A stretch of DNA of 64,000 bases, from contig NZ_OV350343.1 in assembly GCF_923868895.1 (NCBI RefSeq), forward strand, positions 3,162,001 through 3,226,000, in the 5' to 3' direction. Positions within the stretch are counted from its first letter, which is position 1. Every line of letters starts with the position of its first letter. Position numbers and translations under genes: made by a program. The notes beneath the pieces are model-generated. The model ran no database searches, was not told where the DNA came from, and was given only the letters and a program-made list of their open reading frames with translations. The DNA comes from Halomonas sp. TD01 (GTDB taxonomy: Bacteria; Pseudomonadota; Gammaproteobacteria; Pseudomonadales; Halomonadaceae). Below are positions 21,265 through 30,556 of this stretch, one piece after another.

Positions 21265-21577
21265 CACCTTCAATCAATCCATAAAGCTTAAGTTTTTTGC
21301 GCAATGTGCCGCGGTTTAAGCCTAATACATCAGCAGCCCGGGTTTGATTACCCTCGGTGTGTTCCATTACACAGTTAAGTAGCGGCGCTTCTACTTCGGC
21401 CATCACCATCGCATAGAGGTCGGTTGCCTGGCTGCCATCGAGATGCTCGAAGTAACGGCGTATCGCTGTTTCAACCGCTTCTCTTAGTGGTTGAGGCGGT
21501 ACGCTTGTGGCTGGGTCCGCCAGAGTGCCTGAGAGGCGGTGAGAGAGCTCGTTCGAAAGCAGGTCGCGTTCAGTCAT
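21254..21577 (-). CDS. fis: DNA-binding protein Fis
   Basis: Fis is a homodimeric nucleoid-associated protein that bends DNA and activates rRNA and tRNA promoters. This 107-residue protein has the dimerisation core (LLNCVMEHTEGNQTRAADVL) and the C-terminal helix-turn-helix LGLNRGTLRKKLKLYGL. Length is near the usual 98, with a slightly longer N-terminus. It overlaps the dusB stop by four bases, the classic dusB-fis coupling of gammaproteobacteria. Confidence 0.96.
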   Translation of the reverse strand: MTERDLLSNELSHRLSGTLADPATSVPPQPLREAVETAIRRYFEHLDGSQATDLYAMVMAEVEAPLLNCVMEHTEGNQTRAADVLGLNRGTLRKKLKLYGLIEGDAP

Positions 21578-22614
21578 GCAGCATGGCTTCCTTTAGCTAG
21601 CAGACGCCCTGCAGCGTCTTGCGTCATGGCATCATTAATCCAATCAAATTGCGATGCTGGTGTGGCAAGCGCATTAAATTGCTGCTTCAGCAGATGATAT
21701 TGCGTTTCGTTAAAGCGCGGGTCTTCATTTAAGTACCAACCTAGGTGCTTGCGCGCTATGCGAACACCCATCGTCTCGCCATAGAACGTGTGCAGGGCTT
21801 GTAAATGCTCTTTGAGCACGTTACGGCGCTCATCAAGGGTGGGGGGCGTTAGCAGTTCCCCATGAGCAAGATAGTGTGTGATCTGCTGAAATATCCATGG
21901 GTTGCCTTGCGCTCCGCGGCCAATCATGACTGCATCAGCACTTGTATATGACAGTACCTCTTTGGCTTTTTGAGGGCTGGTGATATCTCCATTGGCGATA
22001 ACCGGTATCGTCAGGTGCGATTTTATCTCAGCAATAGTGTCGTACTCAGCCCATCCAGTATAGCGCTGCTCTCGATGACGTCCATGTACGGCTAAGGCTT
22101 GGATGCCTGCAGATTCCGCGATTTTAGCAATGCGTAGGCCATTATTAGCCTCGGCAGACCAGCCGGTGCGAATTTTTAAAGTAACCGGAATATCAACGGC
22201 ATTAACAACGGCGTCAAGTATATCAGCCACCAGTGCTTCATCTCGCATTAGGGCAGAGCCAGCTGCCTTATTGCAGACCTTTTTTGCTGGACATCCCATG
22301 TTAATATCAATCACCTGAGCGCCAAGTTCTGCATTGAGGCGCGCAGCATTCGCAAGCATTTCAGCATCACCTCCGGCAATTTGCACAACCCGTGGGTTGG
22401 GCTCGCCTTGGTGGTCCATGCGCAGCTTAGATTTTCGGGTATGCCAAAGAGAGGGGTCGGCTGTGACCATTTCGCCGACCACCCACCCAGCGCCCAAACG
22501 CCTACAGAGTTGACGAAATGGGCGATCAGTAACGCCAGCCATCGGCGCCAAGATAACTTGGTTGGGTAACTGGTGAGGCCCGATCATTGGTGGCTGAAAG
22601 TTTTGTGTGGTCAT
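21574..22614 (-). CDS. dusB: tRNA-dihydrouridine synthase B
   Basis: DusB is an FMN enzyme that reduces uridine 17 in the tRNA D loop using NADPH. The TIM-barrel start VILAPMAGVTDRPFRQLC, the substrate loop INMGCPAKKVCNKAAGSALM with its catalytic Cys, and the FMN motifs VIANGDI and VMIGRGAQGNPW are present. About 346 residues from the ATG at 22614; the ATG at 22587 would give the more usual N-terminus MIGPHQLPN, and neither has a strong ribosome-binding site. It is the first gene of dusB-fis-purH and lies just after a strong hairpin. Confidence 0.93.
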   Translation of the reverse strand: MTTQNFQPPMIGPHQLPNQVILAPMAGVTDRPFRQLCRRLGAGWVVGEMVTADPSLWHTRKSKLRMDHQGEPNPRVVQIAGGDAEMLANAARLNAELGAQVIDINMGCPAKKVCNKAAGSALMRDEALVADILDAVVNAVDIPVTLKIRTGWSAEANNGLRIAKIAESAGIQALAVHGRHREQRYTGWAEYDTIAEIKSHLTIPVIANGDITSPQKAKEVLSYTSADAVMIGRGAQGNPWIFQQITHYLAHGELLTPPTLDERRNVLKEHLQALHTFYGETMGVRIARKHLGWYLNEDPRFNETQYHLLKQQFNALATPASQFDWINDAMTQDAAGRLLAKGSHAA

Positions 22615-22637
22615 TATGCTGCGCTGTAGATACAGAT

Positions 22638-22690
22638 AAAAATCGCCGAGTAGGCGTTTCAAGGGGGCGTATGATACGCCTACTCGGCGA
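22638..22690 (-). terminator. Strong hairpin with T run between prmA and dusB (terminator or attenuator)
   Basis: Perfect 15-base arms (22690-22676 and 22657-22643) with an 18-base loop are followed on the minus strand by TTTTTATC. It begins 24 bases after the prmA stop and ends about 24 bases before the dusB start at 22614. That leaves no room for an ordinary downstream promoter, so dusB-fis either depends on read-through or has its promoter within or upstream of the hairpin. Confidence 0.8.
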
Positions 22691-22713
22691 TGGGGTGAAG
22701 GCCATTGACCAGA

Positions 22714-23625
22714 TTAAGCAGCGCGATAGCCTGATAGGCGAACCCAACCTTCGCGAATTGTGGGTTCCTCCATTATCAACCCCTGGGCTTCATAGGCCTG
22801 TAAGACCTCATTTGCTTGGTTCGCTAAAATGCCAGACAGCGCTATTTGTCCGCCGGGCGCTACATGGCCCGCAATCATTGCAGCTAACTCCACTAATGGC
22901 CCGGCCAAAATATTGGCCGTGACGACTGGATAGGAGCCTTCGTTTAGCTGTTCGGGATAATAGAGGGACAATTGCGCGTCGCTAATCTGATTGCGCGCTG
23001 CGTTATCACGGCTTGCTTGAAGTGCTTGTGGGTCTATATCAGTAGCATCGGCGTGGGTTGCGCCTAGCTTTAGTGCGGCAATGGCAAGAATGCCTGAGCC
23101 GCAGCCCACATCCAAAACGGTTTTATCTTCCAATCCGCCGCTAACCGCAAGGCTATCCAGCCATTCCAGACAAAGAGCCGTTGTAGGGTGGGTGCCGGTG
23201 CCAAATGCAAGGCCTGGGTCAAGGATGAGATTGACGGCATCTGTTTCTGGTGGCTGATGCCAGCTAGGTACAATCCACAGCCGTTGACCCATTCGCAACG
23301 GCGTAAAGTCATCCATCCACTCTCTTTCCCAGTCTCTATCGGCTAATAATTCATACTCAATGGCTGGGCAGGGTTCGTCGGGTACTTGCTCAGACCAAGC
23401 GGCTTGAATGCGCTCAAGCATGGCTTCAACGCCGTCTAAGTCGTCATAGAGGCCAGTGAGGATAGTGTCCTGCCAAAGTGGGGTAGTGCCTCGCTCAGGT
23501 TCGAATACGGGGTCATCGTGGGCATCTTGAAGGCCAATCGCTGTCGCACCTTCCTCTAATAGGAGATCTTCTAACAGTTCGGCTTGTTCTGGAGCAACGT
23601 GGGCTTTGAGTTGGAGCCAGGGCAT
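22714..23625 (-). CDS. prmA: Ribosomal protein L11 methyltransferase
   Basis: PrmA uses S-adenosylmethionine to trimethylate lysines and the N-terminus of ribosomal protein L11. This 303-residue protein has the small N-terminal L11-recognition domain (MPWLQLKAHVAPEQAELLED), the linker, and the methyltransferase core. The core includes FGTGTHPTTALCLEWLD, the SAM motif VLDVGCGSGILAIAALKLG and the NILAGPL motif. The start at 23625 matches the family. Its position just before dusB-fis is conserved among gammaproteobacteria. Confidence 0.95.
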   Translation of the reverse strand: MPWLQLKAHVAPEQAELLEDLLLEEGATAIGLQDAHDDPVFEPERGTTPLWQDTILTGLYDDLDGVEAMLERIQAAWSEQVPDEPCPAIEYELLADRDWEREWMDDFTPLRMGQRLWIVPSWHQPPETDAVNLILDPGLAFGTGTHPTTALCLEWLDSLAVSGGLEDKTVLDVGCGSGILAIAALKLGATHADATDIDPQALQASRDNAARNQISDAQLSLYYPEQLNEGSYPVVTANILAGPLVELAAMIAGHVAPGGQIALSGILANQANEVLQAYEAQGLIMEEPTIREGWVRLSGYRAA

Positions 23626-23659
23626 CAGTAATCTCCACTGCGTACGTGCATTTGCGCAA

Positions 23660-23697
23660 AGGTAAAACAATAACGGGGTGGCAATGGCCACCCCGTT
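23660..23697 (-). terminator. Rho-independent terminator of accB-accC
   Basis: An eleven-base-pair stem (23697-23687 with 23682-23672, loop of four) is followed by ATTGTTTTAC on the minus strand, 39 bases after the accC stop and before prmA. Confidence 0.8.
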
Positions 23698-23735
23698 GAG
23701 CATTATCGACTATCTATTCAGCGCTTTTACAAATA

Positions 23736-25076
23736 TTAGCTACTGAGTTTCTTTTCAAGATAGTGAATATTGACGCCACCTTGGCGGAAATAACTATCTC
23801 TCACCAAATCTTTTTGCAGATCAATATTGGTTTTGATTCCCTCGACCAGCAGTTCGTCTAGGGCATTGCGCATACGCGTCAGGGCGATCTCGCGATCAGC
23901 GCCCCAGGTGATTAGCTTGCCGATAAGCGAGTCGTAATGAGGCGGTACGGTGTAGCCGGTGTATAGATGAGAGTCCATACGTACGCCAAGTCCACCCGGT
24001 GCGTGGTACAGCGTGACTTTCCCTGGAGAGGGCATAAACGTACGCGAATCCTCCGCATTGATCCTGCACTCAAAGGCATGGCCACTAATCTTGACGTCTT
24101 CTTGGCGAATCGACAGTGGAAGGCCGGAGGCAATGCGCAATTGTTCCTTGACGATATCCACGCCAGTCACCATTTCGGTGACAGGGTGCTCTACCTGCAC
24201 GCGGGTATTCATTTCAATAAAGAAGAAATCACCGTCTTCGTATAGAAACTCAAAGGTGCCCGCGCCACGGTAGTTAATTTCGAGGCACGCTTGGCGACAT
24301 GCTTCTAGCACCTTTGCTCGAGCTTCCGGGTCGATTCCAGGGGCTGGCGCTTCTTCCAGAACCTTCTGGTGACGACGTTGCAAAGAACAGTCGCGATCAT
24401 AAAGGTGGATAGCGTTGCCTTGGCCGTCAGCCAGTACCTGTACTTCTACATGGCGGGGTTTCTCAAGGAATTTTTCCATGTAAACCGTGCCATCGCCAAA
24501 CGCTGAGTGCGCTTCGGTGCGGGTAACAGTAATGGCTGAAAGCAGGTGACCTTCAGTGTGCACAACCCGCATGCCGCGGCCACCACCACCTGCAGCGGCT
24601 TTGATAATAACCGGATAACCAATGCGGCGAGCCGTGGCTAGATTAGTGGCTTCATCATCACCTAACGGGCCATCTGAGCCAGGCACGGTAGGAACACCAG
24701 CGATCTTCATGGCCTCAATGGCACTAACTTTATCACCCATTAGACGGATGGTGTCCGCACGTGGACCAATAAAGGTAAAGCCAGAGCGCTCAACCTGTTC
24801 TGCAAAATTAGCGTTTTCCGAAAGGAAACCATAGCCAGGATGAATGGCGCTTGAATCCGTCACCTCTGCGGCGCTTATTAATGCAGGAATATTCAAGTAC
24901 GACTGTGCTGAGGAAGCGGGGCCAATGCAGACCGCCTCGTCGGCCAAGCGAACATGCATTAATTCACGATCAGCTTTGGAGTGAACCGCAACGGTTTTAA
25001 TCCCTAGCTCTTTACAAGCTCGGAGAATACGAAGGGCAATCTCGCCGCGGTTTGCGATAAGTACCTTGTCCAGCAT
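23736..25076 (-). CDS. accC: Acetyl-CoA carboxylase, biotin carboxylase subunit
   Basis: AccC carboxylates the biotin of AccB with bicarbonate and ATP, the first half of malonyl-CoA synthesis. This 446-residue protein has the start [17 protein letters not shown], the ATP-grasp glycine loop [11 protein letters not shown], the EKPRHVEVQ motif, and the active-site stretch [18 protein letters not shown] with [10 protein letters not shown]. An in-frame start at 25088 is possible, but 25076 gives the canonical N-terminus. It lies 30 bases after accB in a conserved two-gene operon. Confidence 0.97.
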   Translation of the reverse strand: MLDKVLIANRGEIALRILRACKELGIKTVAVHSKADRELMHVRLADEAVCIGPASSAQSYLNIPALISAAEVTDSSAIHPGYGFLSENANFAEQVERSGFTFIGPRADTIRLMGDKVSAIEAMKIAGVPTVPGSDGPLGDDEATNLATARRIGYPVIIKAAAGGGGRGMRVVHTEGHLLSAITVTRTEAHSAFGDGTVYMEKFLEKPRHVEVQVLADGQGNAIHLYDRDCSLQRRHQKVLEEAPAPGIDPEARAKVLEACRQACLEINYRGAGTFEFLYEDGDFFFIEMNTRVQVEHPVTEMVTGVDIVKEQLRIASGLPLSIRQEDVKISGHAFECRINAEDSRTFMPSPGKVTLYHAPGGLGVRMDSHLYTGYTVPPHYDSLIGKLITWGADREIALTRMRNALDELLVEGIKTNIDLQKDLVRDSYFRQGGVNIHYLEKKLSS

Positions 25077-25106
25077 GGGAGAATCCACCCGTGTTGTTTT
25101 GAAAGA

Positions 25107-25571
25107 TTAAGCGATGACGATCATAGGTTGATCAAATTCCACCGGCTCTCCGTCTTCCACTAGGATGGCTTCGACTACGCCGTCGCGATCGGCCTCAATT
25201 TGGTTCATCATTTTCATTGCTTCAATGATGCATACCGTGTCGCCTTGCTTAACCGTATCGCCAACTTCTACAAACGATTTTGCACCCGGTGCCGGGCTGC
25301 GGTAGAACGTGCCTACCATCGGTGAGTTAACCGCTTCACCTTGATAACTTAAGCCTTGTGGTTCTGCCTCAGCAACCGGTGCGCCGGCTTGAGCTGGTGC
25401 CTGCTGCATGGTGGGCATTTGAGCATACTGTGGCATCGCCTGAGGCTGCCATGTTGCGCCATTTGGATGGCGGCTGATACGGACGGACTCTTCGCCTTCC
25501 TGAATTTCAATTTCGCTAATGTTTGATTCTTCGAGAAGCTCAATCAGTTTTTTAACTTTACGAATATCCAT
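25107..25571 (-). CDS. accB: Biotin carboxyl carrier protein of acetyl-CoA carboxylase
   Basis: AccB carries the covalently bound biotin between carboxylase and carboxyltransferase. The 154-residue protein has the N-terminal segment [17 protein letters not shown], a Pro/Ala/Gln-rich linker (residues about 45-75) and the C-terminal biotinyl domain with EAMKMMN, whose central Lys is biotinylated. The start at 25571 is canonical. Upstream aroQ, common in this operon in other gammaproteobacteria, is absent here. Confidence 0.97.
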   Translation of the reverse strand: MDIRKVKKLIELLEESNISEIEIQEGEESVRISRHPNGATWQPQAMPQYAQMPTMQQAPAQAGAPVAEAEPQGLSYQGEAVNSPMVGTFYRSPAPGAKSFVEVGDTVKQGDTVCIIEAMKMMNQIEADRDGVVEAILVEDGEPVEFDQPMIVIA

Positions 25572-25867
25572 ACCTGTCGCCCCAAAAGTGATGAAAGTTA
25601 ATCGCAATGCAGTTCGGTGTCGTATTTCCAGCTGCATTGAGCGCCGTTACAGCGCAGTAAACCTTGTATGAAAATGAAGAGAACGCTGCACGATGTTGAA
25701 CGTTACCCGGTGCTAAGTCCTAAAAAATGAGGATTTTAGCTGATATGGCTGCGAAGTTTGCCGAAAAAGTACGGGCATGTCTAGTGGCGGCCAAAATATG
25801 CTCGTTCCTCGATATTTAAACAACCGTTTGACGACGTTCGCGACACAAGATGGCTGTAGGCTTCAGG
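25572..25867. other. Intergenic region upstream of accB, no gene seen
   Basis: These 296 bases lie between the dsbD stop and the accB start, both minus-strand genes. They presumably contain the accB-accC promoter and leader. I could not identify convincing hexamers, a terminator for dsbD, or a small gene. Confidence 0.5.
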
Positions 25868-27748
25868 TCAGCCTTGTTGCCAGCGCCGTAATGTTTCCAG
25901 GTGCTGTGCCAGTTCTGTAGCGGTTATTTCGCCTTGAATGCGCGCATCTCGTACTTCTTCGCCCTGGATAAAAAAAAGTAAGCTCGGCGGCCCGAATAAG
26001 TTAAACCGGTTGAGTAGTTCTCTACTTTGCGCATCTGTGTTGGTGACATCGACCTCAATTAGGTGGAAATCGTTCAATACAGCGACCACATTGGGGTCTG
26101 GAAAAACATCGCGCTCCATTAGCTTGCAGGAGATGCACCAGTCAGCAGTGAAATTAACAAAGGCAGGCTGTTGGGCGTCCGTGGCTTCAGAGAGTGCTGC
26201 TTCAAGCACGCTCAGTTCGTCAATCTTCTGAAAAGCGAGTTTTGCCTGTGACGTGCCGTTGTTCGTTGAAGCGCTTGATACCGTTAAGGGGCGCAAAGGG
26301 TTGCTGCCGCCTTGAGCAGCGCCAATGACCAGGGCAACGCCCCATGCAAGCAACATCAGTCCTAAGGTTTGTCGTGCTTTAGGCCAGCCTTGTGGCTGAT
26401 TGATGTTTAAGGCGCCCAGCACGAGAGCGCTGCCTATGGCCAGCGCTGCCCAAAGCAAAAGTGCCACTGAAGGCGGCACTAACCGCTCAACCATCCAGAT
26501 AGCAACACCGAGTAACAGCAAGCCGAAAGCAATTTTAACGCCGTTCATCCAAGCACCTGATCGGGGTAACAGCGTTGCTCCAAAGGTGCCTACTAATAGC
26601 AGTGGCACCCCCATGCCTAAGCCTAGTGCAAATAAAACGGCACCCCCCATGGCTGCGTTCCCCGTTGAGGAAATAAACACCAGAGCACCGGCAAGTGGAG
26701 CCGTAACACAGGGGGAAACCACTAATACCGATAGAGCGCCTGCCAGGGCTAGGCCCGCTGGGCCACTTTGCTGGGCGCGTGCTTGCCAGACGTCAATTTT
26801 AGAAGCCAGCCGAGGCGAAACTCGTAAATCAAATGCCCCAAACATGGCCAAGGCAAATAGCGTAAATAGAACAGCAAAGGTAATCAGAACCGGCGCTGAT
26901 TGCAGGTGGGCTTGAAGATTTAGGCCTGCACCAAAAAGTCCCATCAACACACCGACTAACGCGTAGGTGGACGCCATGCCTAAAACGTAGCTAGCCGAGA
27001 GTACAAACGCTCGGGGCCGGGTTGGCTTTTGTCCTACGATGATTGAAGACAAAATAGGTACCATCGGTAGTACGCAGGGCGTGAAAGTCAGGCCCAATCC
27101 AGCGATAAAAAATAATCCTAATGCTAGAGGTAGACTGGCGCTGCCTAGCAATGCGCTAAAGCGGCTATCTTCACTTTGAGGGGCTGAAAATTCAGTGTTG
27201 CTATTTGTGCCCACGGTTTGGCTAATTTGTTGGTCATCGCTGCCCTCTGTGCCTGACAGTGCTTGATCTGCACCGTCCCAGTCAGCAAAGGCAGTGGGGG
27301 GAGATGACTCTAAGGCTTCAAGCGAAATAGTTTCTGGCGGATAGCAAAGCCCTGCGTCGGCACAGCCTTGGAACGTCAGCTCAATATCGATTGGGCCACT
27401 GTAGGACGAAGAGAATGGAGTTTCAAAAACTAACGTGTCACGAAAAACATAGACATCGCCCATGAACTCATCAGTTGTGAATGTTCCTTGGGGAAGTAGT
27501 GGTTCATCAAGGGACACTGCATCCGTTTTGCTACTAATGCTAAACTGGTGGCGGTATAAATAATAATCGTCAGCAATATCGATACCAATATAAACGGCGT
27601 TGCCATCATGCCAGGCGGTAGGCTGAAAGGCTTCTAGAACAGGTAAAAAATCGCTTTGATTACTGGAAGAAGAAAACCACTGGGCTTGGGCCAGCAGGGG
27701 AAGCCAGCAGAGTAAAAGTAACAGGCTTAAACGCTTAAGAGACAACAC
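25868..27748 (-). CDS. dsbD: Thiol:disulfide interchange protein DsbD
   Basis: DsbD passes electrons from cytoplasmic thioredoxin across the inner membrane to periplasmic DsbC/DsbG and cytochrome maturation proteins. The 626-residue protein has a signal peptide (to about residue 22) and a periplasmic alpha domain with the Cys pair in CADAGLCYPP. The eight-helix beta domain has its two Cys in TFTPCVLPM and VSPCVTAP. The C-terminal thioredoxin-like gamma domain carries CISC. All six functional Cys are present. The start is GTG at 27748, five bases after AAGGAT. Confidence 0.95.
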   Translation of the reverse strand: MLSLKRLSLLLLLCWLPLLAQAQWFSSSSNQSDFLPVLEAFQPTAWHDGNAVYIGIDIADDYYLYRHQFSISSKTDAVSLDEPLLPQGTFTTDEFMGDVYVFRDTLVFETPFSSSYSGPIDIELTFQGCADAGLCYPPETISLEALESSPPTAFADWDGADQALSGTEGSDDQQISQTVGTNSNTEFSAPQSEDSRFSALLGSASLPLALGLFFIAGLGLTFTPCVLPMVPILSSIIVGQKPTRPRAFVLSASYVLGMASTYALVGVLMGLFGAGLNLQAHLQSAPVLITFAVLFTLFALAMFGAFDLRVSPRLASKIDVWQARAQQSGPAGLALAGALSVLVVSPCVTAPLAGALVFISSTGNAAMGGAVLFALGLGMGVPLLLVGTFGATLLPRSGAWMNGVKIAFGLLLLGVAIWMVERLVPPSVALLLWAALAIGSALVLGALNINQPQGWPKARQTLGLMLLAWGVALVIGAAQGGSNPLRPLTVSSASTNNGTSQAKLAFQKIDELSVLEAALSEATDAQQPAFVNFTADWCISCKLMERDVFPDPNVVAVLNDFHLIEVDVTNTDAQSRELLNRFNLFGPPSLLFFIQGEEVRDARIQGEITATELAQHLETLRRWQQG

Positions 27749-27892
27749 GAAGTATCCTTACGCAGACGTATCAGGGAGATTTTGAAATAGCATATCCTAC
27801 CTTGTGGTGTCAGCGTAGATGCTGCGGTGACGTGACGCGCTTGTTCATACTCCGTTAATGTCGAAGCTAAGATGTCAGCATTAAGCAGCCGA

Positions 27893-27925
27893 TAATAGAA
27901 AAAGGCTGCCACGTGGGCAGCCTTT
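27893..27925 (-). terminator. Rho-independent terminator of ppa
   Basis: A ten-base-pair stem (27925-27916 with 27910-27901) with a five-base loop is followed by TTCTATT on the minus strand, 41 bases after the ppa stop. Confidence 0.8.
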
Positions 27926-27965
27926 AATGTCGAAAACGGTCTGGCTTTGTTGCTTAACTTGATGG

Positions 27966-28496
27966 TTAAGCTTTTTGGTAAGCCGCGACTGACTTTTCAA
28001 TCGCTTTGCGTGCCGCTTCAACACCTTCCCAAGATTCTACTTTTACCCACTTACCTTTTTCGAGGTCTTTATAGTTCTCGAAAAAGTGAGCGATTTGCTG
28101 ACGTAGCAGTTCAGGAAGATCCGTCACTTCTTGAACGTCATCATACAGAGTGCTCAGCTTGGGGTGCGGGACGCATACTAATTTTGCATCTTCGCCTGCT
28201 TCGTCGGTCATGTTCAAAATGCCAACAGGACGAGCGCGGATAATGCTGCCCGGAGCCACAGGATGAGGGGTAACTACTAAAGCATCTAGCGGGTCGCCAT
28301 CATCGGCCAGGGTGTGGGGGATGAAGCCGTAGTTGGCCGGATAGAACATGGGGGTTGCCATGAAGCGGTCAACCAGTAGGGCGCCCATGTCTTTGTCGAT
28401 TTCATACTTAATTGGTGCGTGATTAGCGGGAATTTCAATCGCCACGTAAATATCGTTGGGCAGATCCTTTCCAGCGGGGATGTTATCGAAGTTCAT
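27966..28496 (-). CDS. ppa: Inorganic pyrophosphatase (family I)
   Basis: This soluble 176-residue pyrophosphatase hydrolyses PPi to two phosphates and pulls biosynthetic reactions forward. The signature [10 protein letters not shown], the [13 protein letters not shown] stretch and the [16 protein letters not shown] end match the E. coli enzyme in order and length. AAGGAA lies about seven bases before the ATG. A PPi-dependent phosphofructokinase is encoded 2 kb away, so two PPi-consuming enzymes coexist. Confidence 0.97.
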   Translation of the reverse strand: MNFDNIPAGKDLPNDIYVAIEIPANHAPIKYEIDKDMGALLVDRFMATPMFYPANYGFIPHTLADDGDPLDALVVTPHPVAPGSIIRARPVGILNMTDEAGEDAKLVCVPHPKLSTLYDDVQEVTDLPELLRQQIAHFFENYKDLEKGKWVKVESWEGVEAARKAIEKSVAAYQKA

Positions 28497-28753
28497 CGTT
28501 TATTCCTTGGCTTGGCTTATGTAGTGCGAAGGCTAAGCAGTTGATGCATTGCATTAATGGCGAAGAATTATACGAAGTTGGCTAGTGGATTACCAATGCG
28601 ACATAGGTGTGTGTCGCTGACAATGGCTATGAATCTTAAAATAAGCCTCGTTTTTCACCTTCGCGACGTTTGGCGGGCATCGTTTCCCTTGATCAGCGTG
28701 TATCATAACCGCTGTGTGGTTCCCATGAAGAGCCTAAAGCCTAGGAGGATGAG

Positions 28754-30469
28754 TTGGCGCACGCCCAGTTACTAATTAGTTATGGCCAAGCCTTTGTGGC
28801 CCCCAATAGGCGTCTACACCGTAGCTCAATGTCGGTGCGGTTGCCTGATGCGCCGCTGTTGAAAGTAAAAGGGGGCTGTGCGGTTATTAGTGACTCGATT
28901 TCTCGTAACACCATGGCCAAGCAGGCAGGTGATTTAAGTGTTCGTGGTTTTTTAGCTGACTATTATTCAACGCCTGATCACTGGGACACGAAAACGTCGG
29001 CCACCCGCGTACTGCGTGCCCTTAACAGCTGGTGCTATAGCCAAAGCCAACATGTCAAAGAAGGAAGTTTCGTTTCTTCGCTATCAGCGATGGTCTTTCG
29101 GGAACGCGAAGCGCACCTTTTTCATATGGGAGATACGTTAGTTTTCCGGTTGCGAGGCGCTGAGTTCGAACAGCTAACCCGCGATCATGTCACCGATGTC
29201 GGCGGCTATCGCTACCCATCGCGCGCCTTGGGCATGGATGGTAGCGTCGATATTGACTATACCCATCTGCCGCTTAAGCAGGGCGACTTTTTCGTTTTTA
29301 CTACCCAGGGCGTGCGTGGCACCTTAATGCCATCAGATTACGTTCGTCTTATCCGCCAAAATGCCAGTGACCTAGACGCTGCCTGTGAGTGTCTGGCAAG
29401 CGAAGCAAAGCAGCGCGCGCAAGACAGAGGATACGGAGGTGATCAATTTTGCTTCCAACTGCTACGTATCGATGAGCTGCCGGAAGAGTCTGAAGACCAC
29501 CCAGGGCTTATTTATGGTGACCTGCCTATACCACCTGAGCTGACGCCAGGAGAGCGGTTTGATGGGCTTGAGGTGCTGTCGGTATTATCACGCAATGCGC
29601 AGTCTAGAGTTTATCGCGTCCGTGATGTGTATTCAGAGCGTGAAATGGTGATGAAAGCACCTAGCCCAGAGCTCTCTCTGCGTAATGCTTACCTAGAACA
29701 TTTTTTACTGCAGCAGTGGGTGGTGGAGCGCGTTAATTCACCCTTTGTTGTCAAAGTGATGGAGTCGTCACGGCCACGCCGTTACCTCTACTATTTAATG
29801 CAGCACGTTGAAGGTGAAACTCTTCGGCAGTGGGCAGAGAGGCATCCGCAAGCCAGCTTAGTGCAGCGCCTGGATATCGCCAATCAGCTGGGTAAAGCGG
29901 TTCAAGCGTTACATCATCGCGATATCATTCATCAGCAGATTACCCCTGATAATGTGCTGATCGACTCCCACGGTAAACTCGTGTTAGCGGATTTCAGCGC
30001 TTGCCATATGCGCGAGGTGGATGGGCATCGTCACTCGGGTGAGCTACTGCGACAAATTGGCTTCAATGAGCATACAGCGCCTGAGTATGCGCTGGGTGAT
30101 AGTGTTGGGCGGCGTAGTGACCAGTATTCATTGGCATCAACGGTTTATTGGCTGCTGACAGGCGCGTTACCCTATAAGTTGACGCCTAACCGACTACGCA
30201 GCCATACGGATCTTGAAGAACTCAGCTACCGAAGTGCTCGCGCGACCAATCCAGAAATATCGCCTGAACTTGATGATGCGTTACGTCGCGCCCTAGACCC
30301 TCAGCGTGCGCTGCGCTTTAGAAGGCTCTCCGAATTTCTTCATGCGTTAAGAGTTCCTTTGGGTCGTGCATCTAGCCGTGAGGAACCGCGCCAAGAATCA
30401 CGGCGTTTTTGGCAGGGCGTGGCGGGTATTCTGTTGCTGCTCCTCGTACTTTCCTGGCTATTGCGCTAG
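28754..30469 (+). CDS. PP2C-like phosphatase/protein kinase fusion with degenerate active sites
   Basis: This 571-residue protein has an N-terminal PP2C-like domain (about 1-240), a protein kinase-like domain (about 265-535) and a C-terminal transmembrane helix (about 551-570), so it is anchored in the inner membrane facing the cytoplasm. It matches the bifunctional kinase/phosphatase fusions of Pseudomonas and relatives, but key residues differ. The usual SDG metal motif reads TTQG, and the glycine loop is not recognisable (VLSRNAQSRVYRV). The HRD motif reads HQQ at 393-395 with Thr for the catalytic-loop Lys, and DFG reads DFS. VMKAPS keeps the ATP lysine. It may act as a regulatory pseudoenzyme. 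The TTG start at 28754 is supported by AGGAGG five bases upstream. Confidence 0.82.
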   Translation: MAHAQLLISYGQAFVAPNRRLHRSSMSVRLPDAPLLKVKGGCAVISDSISRNTMAKQAGDLSVRGFLADYYSTPDHWDTKTSATRVLRALNSWCYSQSQHVKEGSFVSSLSAMVFREREAHLFHMGDTLVFRLRGAEFEQLTRDHVTDVGGYRYPSRALGMDGSVDIDYTHLPLKQGDFFVFTTQGVRGTLMPSDYVRLIRQNASDLDAACECLASEAKQRAQDRGYGGDQFCFQLLRIDELPEESEDHPGLIYGDLPIPPELTPGERFDGLEVLSVLSRNAQSRVYRVRDVYSEREMVMKAPSPELSLRNAYLEHFLLQQWVVERVNSPFVVKVMESSRPRRYLYYLMQHVEGETLRQWAERHPQASLVQRLDIANQLGKAVQALHHRDIIHQQITPDNVLIDSHGKLVLADFSACHMREVDGHRHSGELLRQIGFNEHTAPEYALGDSVGRRSDQYSLASTVYWLLTGALPYKLTPNRLRSHTDLEELSYRSARATNPEISPELDDALRRALDPQRALRFRRLSEFLHALRVPLGRASSREEPRQESRRFWQGVAGILLLLLVLSWLLR

Positions 30470-30502
30470 ATTAACGTCGCTCAATTAATACAATACAGCC
30501 AT

Positions 30503-30540
30503 AAAAACGGGGCGATGAATGATTTCATCGCCCCGTTTTT
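30503..30540. terminator. Bidirectional Rho-independent terminator
   Basis: A perfect 17-base-pair stem (30503-30519 with 30524-30540) with a TGAT loop carries A and T runs at its ends. It can therefore terminate both the kinase/phosphatase gene and the convergent pfp gene. Confidence 0.92.
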
Positions 30541-30556
30541 TAGCGCGTTAAAACGC

